DNA of 64,000 nt from Autumnicola tepida (lineage in GTDB: Bacteria; Bacteroidota; Bacteroidia; Flavobacteriales; Flavobacteriaceae): NCBI RefSeq assembly GCF_031846485.1, contig NZ_JAVRHQ010000015.1, positions 42,475 to 106,474 of the forward strand. Direction: 5' to 3'. Below are positions 43,340-50,734 of the stretch, one piece after another. The translations under genes and the position numbers were made by a program. A model generated the notes under the pieces. That model was not told where the DNA came from, ran no database searches, and saw only the letters and a program-made list of their open reading frames with translations. The number at the start of each line of letters is the position of its first letter. The first letter of the stretch is position 1.

Positions 43340-43513
43340 TTATCTTATTCTTAAATTAAGCCACTGCCTGTATATTCTCATGGGAGCGCAAGTTGCACCC
43401 GGTTTTTCATTCTCTATCACCGGTAAGGTTTTGTTTTTTAAGAAGTTGCTGAAAGGTGCCTGGTGTAGTATTGGTAATTCTGAAACCACTACATAATCTA
43501 CATTTTTGGTCAT
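43340..43513 (-). CDS. Small hypothetical protein, 57 aa
   Basis: Begins MTKNVDYVVVSELPILHQAP and ends RIYRQWLNLRIR. The CCGTTGCAACGG palindrome lies 17 bp before its ATG, the same arrangement as at three neighbouring genes, and this supports a real gene. The N-terminal beta strand (DYVVVSELPIL) and charged remainder show no known motif. Confidence 0.6.
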   Translation of the reverse strand: MTKNVDYVVVSELPILHQAPFSNFLKNKTLPVIENEKPGATCAPMRIYRQWLNLRIR

Positions 43514-43561
43514 AGGTTAAGTTATTTAGCCGTTGCAACGGGTATTGCAATGGCCTTGGGT

Positions 43562-43813
43562 TTAATATTTAATTGTTACTTTTCGTCCACTGCGCTTGGT
43601 AATTACAGCCTTGGCATCTTTCAAGTACTTTTTGGTAGCCAGCAACTTTTTTCCTTTGTAAATTTCATAGCCTTGTTTGCGATCTTTGGCCGGCAAATAC
43701 TCAGATTTAAGGCTGGAAATTGCATAATATCCCCGCTCTTTATCTTCCTGGTACCAGCCTTCATCTGCTAGGTTTAAAACAATTGGTTCTTTAGTTTTCT
43801 TTGTTTTTGACAT
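43562..43813 (-). CDS. Hypothetical basic protein, 83 aa
   Basis: Starts MSKTKKTKEPIVLNLADEGW. It is lysine-rich, with alternating strand and helix (YEIYKGKKLLATKKYLKDAK), and ends TKRSGRKVTIKY. The basic charge suggests nucleic-acid binding, which is inference only. It lies between the PP-loop gene and the 57-residue gene and does not have the palindrome at its start. Confidence 0.6.
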   Translation of the reverse strand: MSKTKKTKEPIVLNLADEGWYQEDKERGYYAISSLKSEYLPAKDRKQGYEIYKGKKLLATKKYLKDAKAVITKRSGRKVTIKY

Positions 43814-43841
43814 TATTATTTGAGTTTAATTAGTTACTTGA

Positions 43842-44831
43842 TTATTCGCACACAACATATCCGGAACTACAGGATTTAGAATACTGAGGCTCTGTAAATA
43901 GATCTGTCTGCGCATTCTTATCTTTTATATATCGTTCTACATCCCGAATAATTGTTAATTTTTTATGTGTTTTTGGATCATAACCTGACCTATACCTTTC
44001 CGGAACCTTATCGGGTCTGAAGAAAGTACTCTTTAATTCTTTCTCATATTTTTCTATATCATCAAAAGTTTCAGGAAAATGATCAAGAATAACCGCTAAT
44101 TCGTCCAGGTTTACATACATACAGGGGAAACAGCCTACACGGGAAAAACCTTTGTAATACAATGGATTAATTACAAAATCCCTTTTCAGACTATAAAGAA
44201 TAACATCATTAGCTGTAGCCTTTATGAATGGGCGGCGTACATCATCAGCGTATTTTTCACACCAAGCAAAAACCTCCTTTTTTCTGTAGGTATGATATTT
44301 TTCATCATTTTTACCATCAATAAAAAAGCGAACCTTTGCCTCAAAAAATTCTTTTTTTTGTGCGGGAGTTTTAGGCGGTTTATTCTGATACTTTTCGATC
44401 AAAATCGAATTGCTCTTGTATGGCTCAAAATAATACTTAAAATACCTGCATTCTTCGGTCATATCCGCTCTCTCTTCGCTTTCATCATTCCTAATTCCCT
44501 GAAAGATGGTCACATGATCTTCCAGGCTTAGGATATAATCAATCATTGGTTTGGTTTTTAATTCCACTGTACAAAAACGGGCCTTGGAAGAAGGAAACCT
44601 TTTTTTCTTCTTAACCATATCTATAAAACCATCGTATTTCTCGGAGCTAAGCACAATAAATTCAACACCGGTTTTTTCAACTAAATACTGAATATGGGCG
44701 TAGGTCCAGTCATGTTCCCACTTTACATCACAAAAAACAGCGATTATATTTCCTACACCGTATTTTGCTATTGCCCAAAGTAAGGTTGCCTGGCTGTCTT
44801 TTCCGCCAGAGAGTGGCACTAATAATTTCAT
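43842..44831 (-). CDS. PP-loop ATPase of the PAPS reductase/DndC-like family
   Basis: 329 aa. The PP-loop SGGKDS is at residues 8-13, and Cys residues occur in SKARFCTVELKTKP and RVGCFPCMYV, as in DndC-like and phage PAPS reductase-like proteins. These adenylate a substrate and handle sulfur. Phages often carry such genes, but the reaction is mostly unknown. The partners needed for phosphorothioation are absent. A CCGTTGCAACGG copy with its extra half site lies 15 bp upstream. Confidence 0.82.
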   Translation of the reverse strand: MKLLVPLSGGKDSQATLLWAIAKYGVGNIIAVFCDVKWEHDWTYAHIQYLVEKTGVEFIVLSSEKYDGFIDMVKKKKRFPSSKARFCTVELKTKPMIDYILSLEDHVTIFQGIRNDESEERADMTEECRYFKYYFEPYKSNSILIEKYQNKPPKTPAQKKEFFEAKVRFFIDGKNDEKYHTYRKKEVFAWCEKYADDVRRPFIKATANDVILYSLKRDFVINPLYYKGFSRVGCFPCMYVNLDELAVILDHFPETFDDIEKYEKELKSTFFRPDKVPERYRSGYDPKTHKKLTIIRDVERYIKDKNAQTDLFTEPQYSKSCSSGYVVCE

Positions 44832-44876
44832 AAATAAGTTTTAAGCCGTTGCAACGGGTGCAACGGCGGGTTAGAT

Positions 44877-45125
44877 TTAGATTTCTTCGTAACCTTCGGG
44901 TGATCCGTAAGAGCGGAATAGTTCCCTGATCTGCTCTTTTGTGAGGTTATGCCTTTTTACGGCTTCTTCATCAGAAAGGTTAGGCCGGATCTTATAAGTC
45001 ATTTGCAAATAATGTATTGTTTGCCTTACATCTTCGCGGCTATGATGATTAAAAAGCACGTAGGCTTGTCCTTTGCTTAATTTGCCCGGGATTGGTTTCA
45101 GGCTGTTGGTGTTAGTCGTAGACAT
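44877..45125 (-). CDS. Small helical protein, 82 aa
   Basis: The ATG at 45125 (MSTTNTNSLKPIPG) avoids overlap with the upstream gene; the frame stays open to 45158. The body is helical (REDVRQTIHYLQMTYKIRPN and KRHNLTKEQIRELFRSYGS) and looks like a small helical bundle. No family is recognised. Confidence 0.6.
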   Translation of the reverse strand: MSTTNTNSLKPIPGKLSKGQAYVLFNHHSREDVRQTIHYLQMTYKIRPNLSDEEAVKRHNLTKEQIRELFRSYGSPEGYEEI

Positions 45126-45138
45126 GGTGATTTCGGGA

Positions 45139-45411
45139 TTAAATGTTAGACTTTCCATTTCTGCGGCTGGTTTGATAGTGTAGGTTTGCCTCCTTGAAAT
45201 TTGTGGCCCAAACTTTAGTTTTCCCCTTGTTAAAGGAGTATTCCTTCAGGCCTTTTTTTCTCATTTCGGCACGGTTTTTTTCATAGTATCTTATCTGTTT
45301 TTTAACCTTCAGGTTATGCAGCACCTTGGGTACGGCGCGGTACATGGCAATTGCACATAGCACAAGGAAAATTGCTGCTAAGATGTAGGCTGTGATAGTA
45401 GTAATTGTCAT
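45139..45411 (-). CDS. Single-pass membrane protein, 90 aa
   Basis: An N-terminal helix (TAYILAAIFLVLCAIAMYRA) is followed by a strongly basic cytoplasmic part (KVKKQIRYYEKNRAEMRKKG) and ends in SRRNGKSNI. It lies between a small lipoprotein and the 82-residue gene. No function is recognised; early membrane proteins of phages often act in superinfection exclusion. Confidence 0.6.
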   Translation of the reverse strand: MTITTITAYILAAIFLVLCAIAMYRAVPKVLHNLKVKKQIRYYEKNRAEMRKKGLKEYSFNKGKTKVWATNFKEANLHYQTSRRNGKSNI

Positions 45412-45443
45412 AATCGAGGGGTGTAATTTTTAAGTTTAAGGAT

Positions 45444-45860
45444 TTATTTTTCGCGTTGTATATCAATTCTATAGTAGCCGTTGGAAGCTTCCCGGAGATA
45501 GGAAAGATCTTCATGCAACCTATACTCAAGGCCTGGCGAAATAACTTCAAAAGGAATGGCATCCTGCATGTGTTCATACTTCCATTGCTCTATCCACAGA
45601 AAATCAAATTTGTGGCTGGCTACAAACCGGAAAGAAAACAGGTTCCCGGTTTCTTCCCATTCTACATAATAGATCCCGCCCGGTTCGTTGGTTATAGTGG
45701 TACCGTTTTTTAACTGGTAGTCCGGAGAAACAATAATTTCACCAGGAATTTCCGGATTAAAGAACACGAATTCCATTTCGTAACCTTCCGGGTTTAGGGA
45801 ATCTGGATAGCAGCCGGTAAGCAATGCAGCCGCAAAAATTAAGAGTAGTAGTTTTTTCAA
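45444..45860 (-). CDS. Small lipoprotein
   Basis: 138 aa with a clear lipoprotein signal (MKKLLLLIFAAALLTGCYPD). The mature part is beta-prone and aromatic (IYYVEWEETGNLFSFRFVAS, FLWIEQWKYEHM). A surface lipoprotein in an early block could change the host envelope, for example to exclude related viruses; this is inference. No family is recognised. Confidence 0.7.
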   Translation of the reverse strand: MKKLLLLIFAAALLTGCYPDSLNPEGYEMEFVFFNPEIPGEIIVSPDYQLKNGTTITNEPGGIYYVEWEETGNLFSFRFVASHKFDFLWIEQWKYEHMQDAIPFEVISPGLEYRLHEDLSYLREASNGYYRIDIQREK

Positions 45861-45877
45861 AATTTCAAGTTTAGAGG

Positions 45878-46252
45878 TTATTTATAGGAAATTAATTGTG
45901 TGGCTGTTGGTATTTGTTCGTCTATAGCGGTTGCAAAACGGTTGCAACGGCTAATTTCCCCATCTATAGTAGAGGCCTGGCGGCGAAATTCGTTAAGGGC
46001 ATCCAGCAGAATGAGCGCTTTATGAAGGGACAATTTAAGGTTTGACTTTGCCGGTATGCTTTGCCTGGCGGTTTTGGTATTGAAATCGTACCACAACTCT
46101 GTGGCAATGCTTAGATCCTTCATATATCTGCGCGGATTGGTCATAATTTCCGATAGCGTTTTTTGTACAGAAACATAATTGTTAAGCACATCCTTCAGCA
46201 AATGAAAATCTGCGGGCTTAACTGCCTTCACTTCAATGATTATTGTACTCAT
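45878..46252 (-). CDS. Helical hypothetical protein, 124 aa
   Basis: Starts MSTIIIEVKAVKPADFHLLK and consists mostly of helices with regular hydrophobic spacing (KALILLDALNEFRRQASTID). It overlaps the next upstream gene by 4 bp. An off-centre copy of the 12-bp palindrome falls inside the coding region at 45940. No family is recognised. Confidence 0.6.
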   Translation of the reverse strand: MSTIIIEVKAVKPADFHLLKDVLNNYVSVQKTLSEIMTNPRRYMKDLSIATELWYDFNTKTARQSIPAKSNLKLSLHKALILLDALNEFRRQASTIDGEISRCNRFATAIDEQIPTATQLISYK

Positions 46253-46554
46253 AGCGTGTGTGAAAAAATTAAGTTGGAAGTATTGTTATAATAGAAATTC
46301 ACCTGTTGGGTAACCTGCTTGAATGGCGAATCATAGAACCTGGTAAGCATCTTTTCAATTACATCCCTGTCTGGCTTGCTGTTATGCTTTAGCGGGCTGT
46401 ACCATACCGGGCAAACCTTCTGGCCCCGGGCATTGGTGTATTTCAAATCATCGTTCCCGTTTTTTAGCAGGATAGCCATAGAAATTTTGCTACAGTTTGA
46501 GCAATAAATATCCCTGGAAGCCCCGCAACGGCATATTTTGGAATTATAACTCAT
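46249..46554 (-). CDS. Putative zinc-ribbon protein, 101 aa
   Basis: The N-terminus has CRCGASRDIYCSNC, a four-Cys pattern (CxC, then CxxC) that can hold zinc. Basic and aromatic residues follow (DLKYTNARGQKVCPVWYSPL). It overlaps the putative initiator gene by 11 bp and the 124-residue gene by 4 bp, so it is expressed with them. A DNA-binding accessory role in replication is possible. Confidence 0.6.
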   Translation of the reverse strand: MSYNSKICRCGASRDIYCSNCSKISMAILLKNGNDDLKYTNARGQKVCPVWYSPLKHNSKPDRDVIEKMLTRFYDSPFKQVTQQVNFYYNNTSNLIFSHTL

Positions 46555-48292
46555 GGCGGGAATATTTTATAGCGTGCTTTTCATTGAGCTTTCGGATAAT
46601 TTCCGGCAGGTCCTGTGTAACGGCTGGGTTGCCTATCTGCTCTACTTTCTCGAATAACTCCTGAAGGCCAAACTTGTTTTTTAGGTAAGCTTTTACCTGT
46701 TTTTCAGTCTTTTGCAGGTCGGAAAGTCTTCTTTTTCGCTTTGTGGCAGCTGCTTTGGTATTGGTGTTTTTCGTTTTCAAATAATCCTGGTGTTTTCTCC
46801 AGGCTTCGCGGGCGTAATATTTAAAACCGCCTTCTTTGGCAGTGGTCCTGGTAAGGTCAAAATATTCCGAAGGAAACAGCAGGTTATAACTTTCATGCCG
46901 CTTCAGGTACCGGCCAACGGCGGCAAGGCCGTAGCGCAGTTCCGGAACCCTGGTAACAATATTTTGTTTGCTAAGGCAATGGCCGGCATTGGTGATGAAT
47001 TTTTCCTGCATCCAGTGGTTATAGGCCTTTAACCAACTGGCCTTGTAAGGGTTAACATTTTTCCAAAGTTTGGCCGCAGTTTTGAAAAAATCCTGCAATA
47101 CCAATTCTTTAAATTCTTCGCGGGAAAGAGATCCGGAATAAGCTTCCTTTTCTAAAATTTCTTTGCGGATGGGGTTATAGGTGTCGTGCTGATGGGCGGC
47201 CAGCTGATCAGCGAAGTCGTTTTTTTCTTCAAGTTTTTGGCGCAAAAAGTGGCTGAGCGTATTTTTTTGGCCGCCGGTGTAATTTTTTTCTGGCGCGGCA
47301 TCATTTTTTTTCGCATAATGCTCCCGGGTGTTTCCAATAGAAGAAAAATAAGGTGACGTGAGGCCCTTGGCCGAACTCCTTTCCCTAGAATGTTTTTCAA
47401 CATTCGCTTTTATTTCTTCTTTGTGTGTGAAAGATCTATTAGAAGCATTCTTATGAGGTAACTCTGTCCGCCCGCCAGGAGTAACTTGCTGATTTTCAGC
47501 GGCGGTTTTTTTGTCCTGGTGCAGCTCCCGCAGGCAAAGAATTTCGGGATTAACACGCATTTTAACAGGCCGGGCAGATCCTTCAAAAGTGTATTCCTGG
47601 AGAACTCCCGCTTCTTCTAAGCGCCTGCGCTGCCGCCTAAAGGTCTTATTGCAAATATCGAGGTTCTTTACTCCATTTACTTCAAGGTTCGTGATCCAGC
47701 CGCTATGAAGCTGTACGAAGGGAACTTTCGCCTTAATATGAAGGTTAAGCTTCTGGTAATTCCTGTAGCGTTTTTGCAGCTGCATGGAGTAATGAAGGAG
47801 AATAGCGTTAAAAATTTCTTCGCTGTGATATTTTACCGTCTGGATCTTTTCCTTCCTGGCAATTGGCTTGCCGTTGCAACGGTTATATTCTGCAATGCGC
47901 TCGTTGCGCTCCCATACGGTTAACGGGGAAAGGGTTTTGTACAATCGCGAAACGGCCTGGAGCTGCGGCCCTGTTAGCGGTTCCTTTTTACGCTGGGCAT
48001 CTATGCGCTTATTGTACTTCTTAATATCGATATTGGCCGCTTTAACCTTCTGGTTGTACCTGGGAATATACTGCCGGTAATTCTCCATCGTACGGTAGAT
48101 CTCTTCCTTAAACAGTCCGGGGTGTACAAACAACTGTTCTTTTGGCTCTTGGTTTTCCCGTTGCAACGGCTCTGTAGGTTTGCCGTTGTTTTGTCGTTGC
48201 CGGCCGTTGGGATTTACGTTGAATATTCCGTTTAATTCTAAAATTGCTCGGTTAAGCATAGGGGGATTTGGATTATTTTTGTATTTTCGCAT
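46544..48292 (-). CDS. Putative replication initiator-like protein, 582 aa
   Basis: The largest product of the early block. After a basic Asn/Gln-rich start, the centre has helical segments and what looks like a winged helix (FVQLHSGWITNLEVNGVKNL, TFRRQRRRLEEAGVLQEY), as in primase or initiator N-domains of Bacteroidota elements. The C-terminal half is basic and helical (TKRKRRLSDLQKTEKQVKAY). Two perfect CCGTTGCAACGG copies (47871 and 48158) lie within the coding region near its start, where an initiator might bind its own gene. No helicase motif is visible. Confidence 0.5.
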   Translation of the reverse strand: MRKYKNNPNPPMLNRAILELNGIFNVNPNGRQRQNNGKPTEPLQRENQEPKEQLFVHPGLFKEEIYRTMENYRQYIPRYNQKVKAANIDIKKYNKRIDAQRKKEPLTGPQLQAVSRLYKTLSPLTVWERNERIAEYNRCNGKPIARKEKIQTVKYHSEEIFNAILLHYSMQLQKRYRNYQKLNLHIKAKVPFVQLHSGWITNLEVNGVKNLDICNKTFRRQRRRLEEAGVLQEYTFEGSARPVKMRVNPEILCLRELHQDKKTAAENQQVTPGGRTELPHKNASNRSFTHKEEIKANVEKHSRERSSAKGLTSPYFSSIGNTREHYAKKNDAAPEKNYTGGQKNTLSHFLRQKLEEKNDFADQLAAHQHDTYNPIRKEILEKEAYSGSLSREEFKELVLQDFFKTAAKLWKNVNPYKASWLKAYNHWMQEKFITNAGHCLSKQNIVTRVPELRYGLAAVGRYLKRHESYNLLFPSEYFDLTRTTAKEGGFKYYAREAWRKHQDYLKTKNTNTKAAATKRKRRLSDLQKTEKQVKAYLKNKFGLQELFEKVEQIGNPAVTQDLPEIIRKLNEKHAIKYSRHEL

Positions 48293-48352
48293 TACGGATT
48301 ATTTTATCGGATTTAATTCGTTTCTACTATATTGTTGTTATACAGCATTATG

Positions 48353-48382
48353 AAAAAGCAGGGCGGGGGTCCTGCTTTTTTT
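48353..48382. terminator. Terminator upstream of the initiator-like gene
   Basis: AAAAAGCAGG and CCTGCTTTTT enclose a G-rich loop with T runs on both strands. On the minus strand it ends the transcript of the 129-residue gene, so the initiator-like gene needs its own promoter. Confidence 0.75.
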
Positions 48383-48770
48383 ATGGGATAAAATCAACAT
48401 TATTTGTAAGTCTTCTCTTCTGGATTCCCATTGGAACCCGGTGAACATGAATTAAATGTTCAGGATATTCTTCCCGGTAAAACTTGTGAAGCCCCATAAT
48501 ATCGGCAGTCATTATTTCTTCCTGGAGTAGATCCATTTCACTTATTTCTACTGACCAGCAAGCAGCTTTTAAGTCTTGCCGCATTGCCAAATGATCATCA
48601 TTTTGCCATTGAGCATACTTTGTATATCGGCAAAGGAATTTTATCATTTCATCCACGTTTTGAATAACCAAAAGAGGAAATTCGTGCCTTTTAATAATTC
48701 CTTTTCCTATCTTAAATTCCTGACACGCGTAGGAAACAATAAATGCTGATTTTTGGGTTATCTTTTTCAT
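48381..48770 (-). CDS. Hypothetical protein, 129 aa
   Basis: Starts MKKITQKSAFIVSYACQEFK and contains alternating strands and helices (HEFPLLVIQNVDEMIKFLCR, WSVEISEMDLLQEEIMTADI), then a His-rich end (YPEHLIHVHRVPMGIQKRR). The HVH in LIHVHRV is not accompanied by the other HUH-endonuclease motifs, so I do not call it a Rep. It lies 8 bp after a small HTH gene and ends at a terminator. Confidence 0.6.
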   Translation of the reverse strand: MKKITQKSAFIVSYACQEFKIGKGIIKRHEFPLLVIQNVDEMIKFLCRYTKYAQWQNDDHLAMRQDLKAACWSVEISEMDLLQEEIMTADIMGLHKFYREEYPEHLIHVHRVPMGIQKRRLTNNVDFIP

Positions 48771-48778
48771 GCTACCTA

Positions 48779-48967
48779 TTAGTTTTTTAGGAATACAAGC
48801 TTTGCATTAATGCCCTCGCGAACGCGGATCTTCCCGGCCCGGTGCAGTTCGTTAAGCGTGTTTTTGAGATTGGTGATACTCATTCCCGCTTTTACCGCCA
48901 GGCTTACTATGGTGATCCCGCTTTTGGCGTTGGAATTCTCTGCTATGATCTGGAGAAGGTTGGTCAT
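48779..48967 (-). CDS. Small winged-helix-like DNA-binding protein, 62 aa
   Basis: TIVSLAVKAGMSITNLKNTL followed by NELHRAGKIRVREGINAKLV reads as a helix-turn-helix with a wing, the whole protein being one such domain. It shares one base with the upstream gene's stop. It may regulate the early block or bind the palindromes; this is inference. Confidence 0.6.
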   Translation of the reverse strand: MTNLLQIIAENSNAKSGITIVSLAVKAGMSITNLKNTLNELHRAGKIRVREGINAKLVFLKN

Positions 48968-49293
48968 TAGAAATTCAATTCTTCTTTAATATCCTTAACC
49001 ATAGCAGCCTCTGTGATAGACTGAGTTTTAAACAGGAAGAAACCGCGTTCTTCCGCTTCTTCTTCTATTTCAAAATCAGTAAAATCTGATATATCTGGCT
49101 TTGGTACATCATCCTCATTAATCATATCGCAGTTTTCTTCAGCATAATTTTTAATATCCCAACTACTCATTTCCCCTAGTATCAAATCATCAAAGCCACC
49201 GCTGTAATCTTCCCTGGTGTATTCTCTTTCTTCCTTAATTAATTTATCTCCTTTATAATGGGATTCTACTACTGTTATTTTTTTTATCATCAT
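48967..49293 (-). CDS. Acidic hypothetical protein, 108 aa
   Basis: Strongly acidic product (DDVPKPDISDFTDFEIEEEA) with an N-terminal strand (KKITVVESHYKGDKL). Acidic small phage proteins sometimes mimic DNA to block host nucleases, but nothing specific supports that here. It is coupled to the HTH gene and follows the 100-residue membrane protein gene by about 10 bp. Confidence 0.55.
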   Translation of the reverse strand: MMIKKITVVESHYKGDKLIKEEREYTREDYSGGFDDLILGEMSSWDIKNYAEENCDMINEDDVPKPDISDFTDFEIEEEAEERGFFLFKTQSITEAAMVKDIKEELNF

Positions 49294-49302
49294 TATTGGG
49301 TT

Positions 49303-49602
49303 TTAGTGGGTTAAGAAAAAAGCGTCTAATTGCTCCCCGTTAAACCAGTGCTGCATTTCCAGCGGTTTCCTGGAAAAAAACATCGCCAGGTAAGAGGGGC
49401 GTTGCTGTAAATATTTTTGCTGAAGCAATTGCCGGTGGATCTCGGGCAGCTTTTCATTGGAAAGGACGGAACGGTTAAAGGCAAAATCGCAGCGGTAGCG
49501 CAAAATTTCTACCTTCAGCATTCTTTTATATAACCGCAATGCAACGGCCGGTAGGGCAACCGTTGCAACGGCTATAAGAATAAGTTTCAATAGTATTTCC
49601 AT
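49303..49602 (-). CDS. Single-pass membrane protein, about 100 aa
   Basis: ATG codons at 49602, 49608 and 49644 are in frame; 49602 (MEILLKLILIAVATVALPAV) places the membrane helix at the N-terminus. The remainder is basic and helical (KLPEIHRQLLQQKYLQQRP). A perfect palindrome copy (49560) lies inside the beginning of the gene. No family is recognised. Confidence 0.55.
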   Translation of the reverse strand: MEILLKLILIAVATVALPAVALRLYKRMLKVEILRYRCDFAFNRSVLSNEKLPEIHRQLLQQKYLQQRPSYLAMFFSRKPLEMQHWFNGEQLDAFFLTH

Positions 49603-49686
49603 ACTCATATTCAGTAGGTTAAAAAATGGGCGCAGCCTATGCAAAGGTTCTTAAGCGCCCATTTTTGGGCATTATGCGCCCGGGTT

Positions 49687-49890
49687 TCATTCGTTCATCA
49701 TTTCGGCCACCAGAATTTCAATATTGTCCGGGTGCCATTTTGAATCTTCAGGAAAAATTGATTTTTTCTTTTTGGGCTTTTTGAGCCGCTTCTTTTTTTC
49801 TTCTTCCATCAACTGCACAAAAACATCCTTTTGCTCTTCTTCCATAGCCTGGTAGGTTGCAAAAACGATATGTGCAGATAACTTGCTCAT
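49687..49890 (-). CDS. Small charged protein, 67 aa
   Basis: MSKLSAHIVFATYQAMEEEQ is followed by a very basic lysine-rich stretch (EEEKKKRLKKPKKKK) and an acidic C-terminus. It overlaps the 68-residue gene by 4 bp. No family is recognised. Confidence 0.5.
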   Translation of the reverse strand: MSKLSAHIVFATYQAMEEEQKDVFVQLMEEEKKKRLKKPKKKKSIFPEDSKWHPDNIEILVAEMMNE

Positions 49891-50093
49891 TTATAAGCCT
49901 TAATTTCATTGTTCTTAATCCGGCCTTCAGCTTTTGCAAAATCGCTTCCTAAGTGATATTCATATCCCTCAATATCCGTAGCATACCATCCTCTATTAGG
50001 GTGCCAGGAAAAATTGCTCTCATACCACACCTGATCAACAGGAAATTCTTTTTCCTGTAGCAGATCAAATAGTATTTTTTCCTTTTTGGTCAT
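49887..50093 (-). CDS. Small hypothetical protein, 68 aa
   Basis: MTKKEKILFDLLQEKEFPVD leads into a Trp/Tyr-rich middle (VWYESNFSWHPNRGWYATDI) and a helical end. It overlaps the next gene by 4 bp, so it belongs to the packed early transcript. No family is recognised. Confidence 0.55.
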   Translation of the reverse strand: MTKKEKILFDLLQEKEFPVDQVWYESNFSWHPNRGWYATDIEGYEYHLGSDFAKAEGRIKNNEIKAYK

Positions 50094-50102
50094 ATTGAAT
50101 TT

Positions 50103-50291
50103 TTAAGCTGAAAACGGATAATCAAAAACAGTTTCTTCTTTTCTCATTTGTTCGCGGTAACGCGTAAGTTTCCCGGAGAAATAGCTTGCCAGGGCAAGGG
50201 TATTTCTAATCCCAAAGGGCAATGTTTCAAGTTTTTTAAGTTGGGCTTCCAGGTGGGTGATTTTTTCTACTAATTGTTGTTGTTCCATCAT
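50103..50291 (-). CDS. Small helical protein, 62 aa
   Basis: MMEQQQLVEKITHLEAQLKK is a coiled-coil start, followed by a polar helix (LALASYFSGKLTRYREQM). It shares one base with the upstream gene's stop. No family is recognised. Confidence 0.5.
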   Translation of the reverse strand: MMEQQQLVEKITHLEAQLKKLETLPFGIRNTLALASYFSGKLTRYREQMRKEETVFDYPFSA

Positions 50292-50581
50292 TATTGGGTT
50301 TTTGGAATTGAACCTTTTAAAGGTTCGGGTTCATATTTCTTTTTCCTTAACTTCTTAAGCTCTTCCCGCTTTGTAAGAATTTCATCTTTAAATAGAAATA
50401 GTTCTAACTCTACATTAATATCCTCCTGATTCCCTCCTAATACCTTTCTTACTAAAGGACTATCATACTTTTTACCCCTTTGAGAGAGCAAACCTTTTCC
50501 GTTTAATCGGATGGCCACACTTTTACCATATTCCTTTGGCAGTACAGATAATAATTCCTCTCTATCCTTTGCACTAATCAT
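50291..50581 (-). CDS. First gene of the early leftward transcript, 96 aa
   Basis: MISAKDREELLSVLPKEYGK, then a short domain (SVAIRLNGKGLLSQRGKKYD, LVRKVLGGNQEDINVELELF) that resembles the small regulatory proteins many Bacteroidota phages encode first, with a helical basic C-terminus. It faces the XRE regulator across the 153-bp switch region, so it may be the opposing Cro-like regulator. That role is inferred from position. Confidence 0.6.
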   Translation of the reverse strand: MISAKDREELLSVLPKEYGKSVAIRLNGKGLLSQRGKKYDSPLVRKVLGGNQEDINVELELFLFKDEILTKREELKKLRKKKYEPEPLKGSIPKTQ

Positions 50582-50734
50582 TTTTAGTATATCTTAGTCA
50601 GTTAAAAACATATAATCACATATAATTGCAACTAATTATAGGTTATTGAAATTAATTACAACACAAACATATAAAATATACTTGTAAATTCTATAGGTAA
50701 ATGAAACATTTTATGTGTTAAATATTTTAACATA
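50582..50734. promoter_or_regulatory. Divergent switch region between early genes and the XRE regulator
   Basis: 153 bp of very AT-rich DNA between oppositely oriented genes. ACATATAA occurs three times (50608, 50618, 50667), the first two exactly one helical turn apart, and could be an operator. No perfect promoter consensus is seen. Confidence 0.5.

Larger units (their letters stand above)
42900..49571. repeat. Dispersed 12-bp palindrome CCGTTGCAACGG (seven perfect copies)
   Basis: Perfect copies at 42900, 43316, 43530, 44846, 47871, 48158 and 49560, with one-mismatch copies at 41403 (TCGTTGCAACGG) and 45940. Four of them (42900, 43316, 43530, 44846) lie 15-20 bp upstream of leftward start codons. 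At 42900 and 44846 the same extra half site (GTGCAACGGCG) follows. I saw none outside the element. Likely roles are an operator for an element regulator, or a replication or partition site. Confidence 0.8.

Noticed and set aside
43842..44831. DNA phosphorothioation (Dnd) system
   Set aside because: Only a DndC-like gene is present; DndA, B, D and E partners are missing.
48381..48770. HUH Rep based on the HVH motif in LIHVHRV
   Set aside because: No motif I or tyrosine motif at the right spacing, unlike the protein at 52997.
42900..49571. Repeated short palindromes read as a CRISPR array
   Set aside because: The units are only 12 bp, irregularly spaced by hundreds of bases and partly inside genes; no cas gene is present.
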